DNA of 64,000 bases from Kineosporia sp. NBRC 101731 (lineage in GTDB: Bacteria; Actinomycetota; Actinomycetes; Actinomycetales; Kineosporiaceae), in assembly GCF_030269305.1 (NCBI RefSeq), contig NZ_BSTC01000006.1:62001-126000 (forward strand). Direction: 5' to 3'. The notes under the pieces were generated by a model. It saw only the letters and a program-made list of their open reading frames with translations. It did no database searches and had not been told where the DNA came from. The stretch's first letter is position 1, and every line of letters starts with the position of its first letter. Shown here in pieces: positions 59,036 to 64,000 of this stretch. A program made the translations under genes and the position numbers.

Positions 59036-59806
59036 ATGGACGTCATCGGTGTGGGTTTCGGCCGTACCGGCACCACCACGCTGAAGCAGGCCCTGGAGAT
59101 TCTCGGCCTCGGCCCCACCTACCACACCCGGGAGATCTTCCAGGACCCCGACCGGCTGGCGCACTGGGAGGCGGCCCTGGCCGGCGATCGCGACTGGGAC
59201 AGGGTCTTCGAGGGATACCGTTCCACGGTGGACTGGCCGGGAGCGGCCTTCTGGGCCGAGCTCGTCGAGTACTACCCCGACGCCAAGGTGATTCTCACGG
59301 TCCGTGACCCTCGGCGCTGGCACCGCTCCAGCATGCGCACCATCTTCCTGGTCTACCGCCGTGACCTCCCCAGCCGGCTGCTGGTGCGGCTGATCCGGGT
59401 GCCGCTGCGGTTCGCCGACCGGCGGCTGCGGTCGTTCAACGAGACCTACGACGGCATTTTCCGCCGGCATTTCGCCGACGGCCCGATCCACGACGAGGAC
59501 TATGCCGTCGAGGTCTTCGAGAAGCATCTGGCGGCCGTGCGCGAGGCTGTCCCGGCGGAGCGTCTTCTCGTGTACAGAGTCGAAGAAGGGTGGCCCACCT
59601 TGTGTAAGTTCCTCGGTATCGGGATTCCCGTCCGAACCTTTCCGCACGCCAATGATCAGTGGGATTTCCAGCGCCGCAGCGGTGGTTTCGTGATGAAGGG
59701 AATGCGGCGGATGATCGGCCGGGCGGCTCGTGGGCTGAGCCCGGGTGGCTCGGGCCGCACGATCCGGGAGGCTCCTGACGCGCCGGGCGCCGACCTGACC
59801 CGCTGA
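59036..59806 (+). CDS. Sulfotransferase-family protein
   Basis: The 256-residue protein begins directly with the 5'-phosphosulfate-binding loop (VGFGRTGTTTLKQAL) and has the 3'-phosphate-binding segment VILTVRDPRRWHRSS. Both bind PAPS in Sulfotransfer_4-type enzymes. The usual catalytic His is not obvious. ATG 59036 follows GGGAGG. Its stop overlaps by one base the start of an alkylsulfatase-like metallo-hydrolase, so the two act together or on the same compound. A natural-product sulfotransferase is the simplest reading. Confidence 0.82.
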   Translation: MDVIGVGFGRTGTTTLKQALEILGLGPTYHTREIFQDPDRLAHWEAALAGDRDWDRVFEGYRSTVDWPGAAFWAELVEYYPDAKVILTVRDPRRWHRSSMRTIFLVYRRDLPSRLLVRLIRVPLRFADRRLRSFNETYDGIFRRHFADGPIHDEDYAVEVFEKHLAAVREAVPAERLLVYRVEEGWPTLCKFLGIGIPVRTFPHANDQWDFQRRSGGFVMKGMRRMIGRAARGLSPGGSGRTIREAPDAPGADLTR

Positions 59807-61113
59807 TGGCCGACGACCTGCTCACCTACGCCGATCGGGTGTGGGCGGGGGACGCCGACCTGCGGCCCTACTACTCCGGGCAACTGAACCGGGAGGGCTT
59901 GCACCGGGTCGCCGACGGCGTCTGGATGTGGCCGGCCACCGGCAATGTCTACGTGATCGATGTGGGTGACGCCCTACTGCTGTTCGACGCGGGTGACCGC
60001 ACGAACGCGCAGAGGTTCCTCGCCGCGCTCCGGGCCCTGACCGCCCGGCCGGTGTCGACGCTGGTGTACTCCCACGGTCACATCGATCATGTCTGCGGGG
60101 CAACGGTGATCGACGCTGATCCGGATCGTCCGGTGACGGTGGTCGGCCATGTAGACATTGCCCGCCGGTTCGACCGGTACCGGCTCACCCCCGGTTACAA
60201 CGCCCTGGTGAACCAGCGGCAGTTCCGTGCGCCGGGCCTCACCTGGCCGGAGGTGTACCGGTATCCCGACCGCACCTACACCGACGAGCTGCAGCTCGAT
60301 CACGGGGGTCTGCGGGTACATCTTCGGCACGCCCGGGGGGAGACCGACGATGCCACGACCGCCTGGATCCCCGACCTGAAAGTGCTTCTCTGCGGGGACT
60401 TCTACGCATGGAACGCGCCGAATGCCGGCAACCCGCAGAAGGCGCAGCGGCACGTGGCGGAGTGGGCCGCGACGCTGGAGTGGATGGCCGGCCTGGGGGC
60501 CGAGCTGCTGCTGCCCGGTCACGGGGTACCCGTGCGAGGGGCGGCGAAGGTGGCCCGCACCCTGACCGATGCCGCCACGGTGCTCACCCATCTGCACGAC
60601 GCCACCGTCGACCTGATGAACGCCGGGGCCACGCTCGACGAGATCCTGCACTCGAAGAGCATTCTCACGCCGACCGTGAAAGAACTGCTCGCCCGGCCGT
60701 ATTTGCGGCCGACCTACGACGATCCCGAGTTCATCCTGCACAACCTCTGGCGAGCCTACGGCGGCTGGTACGAGGGGGACCCCGCCGCGCTGCGCCCCGC
60801 GCCCCGTGCCGAACTCGCCACCGAGATCAGTGAACTGGCCGGTGGGCCCGGCCAACTGGCGGAACGCGCATTGGCCCTGTTGAACAGCGGGAATCACCGA
60901 TTGGCGGCTCATCTCGTGGAACTGGCGGCCCTGGCGGCTGACGATGACCCGCAGGTGCACCGGGCCCGGGCCGAGGTCTTCGGCGCGATGGAGGCCGATG
61001 CCTCGTCGTTCATGGCGAAGGGCATCTACGGCTGGGCCGCGGCTGGGTCCCGGGCCCGGGCCGACGGGTCCGATCCGTGGGCCGTGATGCGGGCCGGTCG
61101 CTGGGCCCCGTGA
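59806..61113 (+). CDS. Metallo-beta-lactamase-fold hydrolase, alkylsulfatase-like
   Basis: The 435-residue protein has the HxHxDH zinc motif (H90-G-H-I-D-H95), further ligands around HARGETDDATTAW and LLCGDFYAWN, and LLLPGHGVPV. The later helical dimerisation-type region (DPEFILHNLWRAYGGWYEGDP) and ALALLNSGNHRLAAHLVELA are typical of SdsA1/alkylsulfatase relatives. The SCP2-like C-terminal domain of full alkylsulfatases appears absent. The ATG overlaps the sulfotransferase stop. It may hydrolyse a sulfate ester or another ester made by the locus. Confidence 0.85.
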   Translation: MADDLLTYADRVWAGDADLRPYYSGQLNREGLHRVADGVWMWPATGNVYVIDVGDALLLFDAGDRTNAQRFLAALRALTARPVSTLVYSHGHIDHVCGATVIDADPDRPVTVVGHVDIARRFDRYRLTPGYNALVNQRQFRAPGLTWPEVYRYPDRTYTDELQLDHGGLRVHLRHARGETDDATTAWIPDLKVLLCGDFYAWNAPNAGNPQKAQRHVAEWAATLEWMAGLGAELLLPGHGVPVRGAAKVARTLTDAATVLTHLHDATVDLMNAGATLDEILHSKSILTPTVKELLARPYLRPTYDDPEFILHNLWRAYGGWYEGDPAALRPAPRAELATEISELAGGPGQLAERALALLNSGNHRLAAHLVELAALAADDDPQVHRARAEVFGAMEADASSFMAKGIYGWAAAGSRARADGSDPWAVMRAGRWAP

Positions 61114-61159
61114 TCGCGCCCGGGTGCTCCGTGTGAGCACCCGGGCGCCGGTCGGTGGA

Positions 61160-61546
61160 CTACTTCTTCTCCTCGACCACCATGACGCCGTTGCCGTCCG
61201 GGTCGTTCACGTTGAAGAACGAGCCGAACGGCGCGTCGAAGATCGGCGAAGGGTCAAAATTCTTCAGGGCGAGCGACTTGTGCAGCGCCTTCACGTCGTC
61301 GGCCGCTACCGACATGTGCATCACCCCGGGTTCGAGCCCTCCGACGGTCCAGTTGGCCAGCACGACCGTGGTGTCACCCGTGGTGGTGCCGAGCTGCAGC
61401 CAGCGCAGGTCCGGCTCCGGCGGCATCTCCTCCTCGGTCATGATGTGGTCGTTCGTGACGCTGAATCCCAGGCTCTCGTAGAACGAGAGCGCCTTGTCCT
61501 GGTCGGTCACCGGGATCGAGATGAGCGTGATGTGGCTGATTCCCAC
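61160..61546 (-). CDS. VOC-family (glyoxalase/bleomycin-resistance fold) protein
   Basis: The 128-residue protein contains the VOC pattern: VGISHITLISIPVTDQDKAL, FYESLGFSV, VMHMSVAADDVKALHKSL and FFNVNDPDGNGVMVVEE. These proteins bind metals and act as dioxygenases, isomerases or drug-binding proteins. GTG 61546 is chosen because AAGGAG lies just upstream; the longer frame to 61630 includes unrelated residues. It converges with the metallo-hydrolase gene. A role in product binding is possible but unsupported. Confidence 0.85.
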   Translation of the reverse strand: MGISHITLISIPVTDQDKALSFYESLGFSVTNDHIMTEEEMPPEPDLRWLQLGTTTGDTTVVLANWTVGGLEPGVMHMSVAADDVKALHKSLALKNFDPSPIFDAPFGSFFNVNDPDGNGVMVVEEKK

Positions 61547-61768
61547 CGGTTCGTCTCCTTCTTCGCGGACGTGATCGGATGCCGGGAGTCTGACGAACGC
61601 TAACAATACCGCTAGTGACCTCGGTCGCACCGCGGCTGCGTTCGTGCGGGTCGTGCTTCATGTTTCTCCGAGTGTTGCTATCAGTTCTGTGGGTCTTTCC
61701 TCCATCGGGCCGTGCCTGGGAGTGCCACGGCCAGGCACGTCGGCGCGAGCCTGCCTACGATCGACCGT

Positions 61769-62596
61769 ATGGCCCGCTCCGACCTCGGCGACTACCTGAC
61801 CGGTGCCCGCGCCCGCATCACCCCGTCCGCGGTGAACCTGCCCACCGACGGCCTGCGCCGGGTGCCCGGTCTGCGACGGGAGGAGGTCGCGGCGCTGTCG
61901 GGGGTCAGCGTGGACTACTACGTGCGGCTCGAACAGGGCCGCGAACGGCATCCGTCCGCCCAGGTGCTCGCGGCTCTGGCGGCGGCCCTGCGGCTGGGTG
62001 ACGACGCCCGGGAACACCTGTTCCGGCTCGCCGGGATGTCGTCCGGGGCGCGATCACCGGGGCCGGCCGACCGGGTGCACCCCAGCCTGGCTCAGCTCAT
62101 GGATGCCTGGCCCGACAACCCGGCGCTCGTCTACAACCGGGCCTACGACGTGATCGCGTCCAACGCCCTGGCCGACGCGCTGTTCTGCGACTGGCCGGGC
62201 GAACGCAACCTGCTGGGCGTCGTGTTCGGTTCCGCCGGTTCGCTGTACTCCGACTGGGACGACGTGGCCCGCAACTGCGTGGCCGGGTTCCGGGTGGCCC
62301 ACGGGCAGGCGCCCGACGACCCGCGGGTGCGTGAGGTGCTCGCCCGGTATCTGTGCGACGAGCGTTTCGCCCGGCTCTGGCGCGAGCACGATGCGCGCGG
62401 GAAAACCCTGGAGCGTAAGCATTTCGACCATCCTGAAGCGGGTCTTCTCACCCTCACGGGGCAGACCTTCGAGGTGCGGGCCGCGCCGGGGCAGGATCTG
62501 GTGATCTATCACGCCGAACCGGGTTCGGCCGATGCCCAGGCCCTGAGGCTGCTCGGTACGCTGGCGGCCACGAAAGCTCTGCATCTGAAAGGATGA
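61769..62596 (+). CDS. XRE/MmyB-type helix-turn-helix regulator
   Basis: The 275-residue protein has an N-terminal HTH (about 10-80: LRREEVAALSGVSVDYYVRLEQG) and a C-terminal MmyB-like ligand-binding domain (LMDAWPDNPALVYNRAYDVIASN, LLTLTGQTFEVRAAPGQDLVIYHAEPGS). Such regulators often control an adjacent dehydrogenase or hydrolase. ATG 61769 is preferred over 61712 because the HTH follows directly. Downstream lies a decayed hydrolase. The 222-bp gap to the VOC gene is a divergent promoter region. Confidence 0.88.
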   Translation: MARSDLGDYLTGARARITPSAVNLPTDGLRRVPGLRREEVAALSGVSVDYYVRLEQGRERHPSAQVLAALAAALRLGDDAREHLFRLAGMSSGARSPGPADRVHPSLAQLMDAWPDNPALVYNRAYDVIASNALADALFCDWPGERNLLGVVFGSAGSLYSDWDDVARNCVAGFRVAHGQAPDDPRVREVLARYLCDERFARLWREHDARGKTLERKHFDHPEAGLLTLTGQTFEVRAAPGQDLVIYHAEPGSADAQALRLLGTLAATKALHLKG

Positions 62597-62600
62597 ACAG

Positions 62601-62856
62601 TGACGGACACCAACCACAGCACGGTCGACGTCGACGGCGCTCTGCGGCGCTGACCGATCTGCCCGAGCCCGAGAAGCTCGCCGGGCTGCCACACCCGGCG
62701 CTGATCCTGACCTTCCCCGACGATCCCGGGCATCCGCTCAGCACGGCCACCGCGCTGGAGTCCCTGCTGCCCGGCGCCACCTTGTACACGCCCGCGTCCC
62801 GTCCCGCCGACGTCGCGGCGTGGGGTGCGGTGGTCTCGGAGTTCCTGACTGCTTGA
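62601..62856 (+). pseudogene. Remnant of an alpha/beta-hydrolase gene
   Basis: A GTG at 62601 starts a plausible enzyme N-terminus of only 17 codons (VTDTNHSTVDVDGALRR) that stops at once. In another frame, residues from about 62650 to 62856 read as a clear alpha/beta-hydrolase C-terminus (LPHPALILTFPDDPGHPLST, then a Leu-rich helix and VVSEFLTA). The middle, including the nucleophile elbow, is missing. A deletion with frameshift is the simplest explanation. An in-frame ATG at 62593 would give an 87-residue protein with an Arg-rich start, less likely functional. Confidence 0.6.
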
Positions 62857-62890
62857 GGACGTCGTTGTTGCCTCGGGCGTCCGGGTCCCG

Positions 62891-64000
62891 TCACCAGTTC
62901 TCGAGTGATCCGGCGAAGATCGCGGCGATGTCGTCCTCGTCCGGCGTGCGCGGGCAGGTGGTGAGCAGCCGCTGCTGTTTCATCGTGCCCGGCACCAGGC
63001 CGGCGATGTCGTCCTCGGAGTACCCGACGGCACGGATGCCGTTCGGGATGCCGATGTCGCGCATCAGGTCGACCAGCACGCCCGGCAGCTGCTCGCACGG
63101 GTCCCGGTGTTCTCCGGACGAGGGTGAGAGCCACTGTGCTGCCTGAAGATGCCGTTGCGGTGCGCTGTCGAAGGTGAACCGGAACGACTGCGGAGCGGTC
63201 AGCGAGACCGCCATGCCGTGCGGCACCATGGGTTCGTCCTGCGGGTACCCGCCCGGCCGGAAGTCCTTCACCATCCCCGCGATCGGATAGGCGTTGGCGT
63301 GCGGAACGTGCACCCCGGAATTGCCGAAGCCCATCCCGGCGAAGGTGGCGGCCAGCATCATCTCGCTGCGGGCCGCCAGGTCGTTGCCGCCGTCGTGCAC
63401 GGCCCGGCGGAACGACCCGGCCATCAGGCTCAGCGACTTCTCGCACCACAGGTCCGAGACCGGGTTCGCGCCGCAGTAGGTGACCCGCTGCTCGGGCTGT
63501 TTCCGGTCGAACGTGGTGTACCAGCGGGCGGTGTACGACTCCAGGGCGTGGCAGACGATGTCCATGCCGGCCGACGCGGTGACCTCCGGCGGCAGCGTCA
63601 TGGTCAGCAGCGGGTCGATCACGGCCAGGGTGGGCCGCAGCCGCCAGTGACTGATACCGGTCTTCACCCGCATCGAGAGCACGTCGAGCACGCACATCGC
63701 CGTACTCTCCGACCCGGTGCCCGCCGTCGTGGGCACGGCGATCAGTGGTTTCAGCTGATGGCTGGGTGCTTTCGCGCGCCCGATCGGCCGGTTCAGGTAG
63801 TCCATCAGCTCGCCACCGTCGGTGGTGATCAGGTTGACCGCCTTGGCCGTGTCGATGGCCGAGCCACCCCCGACCGCGATGAACCCGTCCCAGGGACCCT
63901 GCTCGCGGGCGTAACCGATTGCCTGGTCGAGGCTCTCGTCGGTCGGCTCGACGTGCACGCCGTCGAAGACCTCCGAGCCGATGTGGTGTTTCGCGAGCTG
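62891..64000 (-). CDS. Iron-containing dehydrogenase, hydroxyacid-oxoacid transhydrogenase-like (5' end outside window)
   Basis: The frame stays open to the window edge and the first visible residues (HHIGSEVFDGVHVEPTDE) are still family sequence, so the start lies beyond 64000. It shows the nucleotide-binding FIAVGGGSAIDTAKA, the LIAVPTTAGTGSE loop and a metal-site region with CHALES. It also has the GANPVSDLWCEK and FGNSGVHVPHANAYPI stretches that resemble ADHFE1-type hydroxyacid-oxoacid transhydrogenases more than simple alcohol dehydrogenases. The His/Asp metal ligands appear intact. It ends 34 bp from the convergent hydrolase remnant. Confidence 0.9.
   Translation of the reverse strand, partial: QLAKHHIGSEVFDGVHVEPTDESLDQAIGYAREQGPWDGFIAVGGGSAIDTAKAVNLITTDGGELMDYLNRPIGRAKAPSHQLKPLIAVPTTAGTGSESTAMCVLDVLSMRVKTGISHWRLRPTLAVIDPLLTMTLPPEVTASAGMDIVCHALESYTARWYTTFDRKQPEQRVTYCGANPVSDLWCEKSLSLMAGSFRRAVHDGGNDLAARSEMMLAATFAGMGFGNSGVHVPHANAYPIAGMVKDFRPGGYPQDEPMVPHGMAVSLTAPQSFRFTFDSAPQRHLQAAQWLSPSSGEHRDPCEQLPGVLVDLMRDIGIPNGIRAVGYSEDDIAGLVPGTMKQQRLLTTCPRTPDEDDIAAIFAGSLENW

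Noticed and set aside
1-64000. tRNA, rRNA, CRISPR array, prophage or intact IS transposase
   Set aside because: None was recognised on either strand; repeats present are short tandem arrays or single inverted repeats, not CRISPR-like.

Overview
The window is chromosomal-type DNA from a very high-GC actinomycete: about 70% GC, many GTG starts, stop/start overlaps of the ATGA or GTGA kind, and actinobacterial families such as the DUF574-type methyltransferase, emfourin-protealysin pair, excalibur protein, IdeR-type iron box and cydABDC operon. The genus cannot be fixed from the sequence; a Kineosporia-like organism is only a guess. No tRNA, rRNA, CRISPR array or intact insertion sequence was found. 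Both edges cut a gene: a YihY/BrkB membrane protein at 1 and an iron-containing dehydrogenase at 64000. LAYOUT. Positions 1-10.2 kb hold housekeeping and accessory genes: two BrkB paralogues, the ribosome-assembly GTPase rsgA, an excalibur protein, a TPR protein, an emfourin inhibitor with its M4 protease, and an M15-like peptidase. A large non-coding stretch (6.9-7.7 kb) carries seventeen 18-bp repeats and a perfect 46-bp palindrome. Positions 10.4-20.5 kb form one plus-strand block: a four-gene ABC importer of the NitT/TauT type followed by cydA-cydB-cydD-cydC (cytochrome bd oxidase and its assembly exporter). Positions 20.6-33.5 kb are mixed: small proteins, a methyltransferase followed by a MITE-like hairpin, pntAB transhydrogenase, oxidoreductases, an AraC regulator under an IdeR-type iron box, an orphan ABC ATPase, a serine hydrolase, and a two-gene operon of unknown function with a HEAT/calcium-loop protein. 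Positions 33.8-61 kb look like a natural-product locus. Its core is the conserved enediyne cassette in canonical order: DUF1702 (UnbL/E3), ASPIC/FG-GAP protein (UnbV/E4), RnfD-like membrane protein (UnbU/E5), iterative type I enediyne PKS (PksE) and hot-dog thioesterase (TebC/E10). Upstream are an SRPBCC protein, an AraC regulator and an AarF-like kinase. Downstream are a polytopic membrane protein, a free-standing ketoreductase-like protein, SRPBCC proteins with HxlR and AraC regulators, two cytochromes P450, a methyltransferase, a DrrAB-type exporter, and a sulfotransferase/metallo-hydrolase pair. Positions 61.1-64 kb return to general genes: a VOC protein, a helix-turn-helix regulator with a decayed hydrolase behind it, and a hydroxyacid-oxoacid transhydrogenase-like enzyme. 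HOW THE GENES WORK TOGETHER. PksE with the thioesterase should make and release a linear polyene. The UnbL/V/U proteins are conserved partners of unknown chemistry. P450s, methyltransferase and sulfotransferase are plausible tailoring enzymes, DrrAB a plausible exporter, and the SRPBCC (START-fold) proteins plausible CalC-like self-protection proteins. The main oddities are that this PksE ends about 95 residues after its dehydratase with no recognisable phosphopantetheinyl transferase domain, and that a second KR-like protein resembling part of PksE is encoded nearby with a Gly/Ser repeat inside its Rossmann fold.
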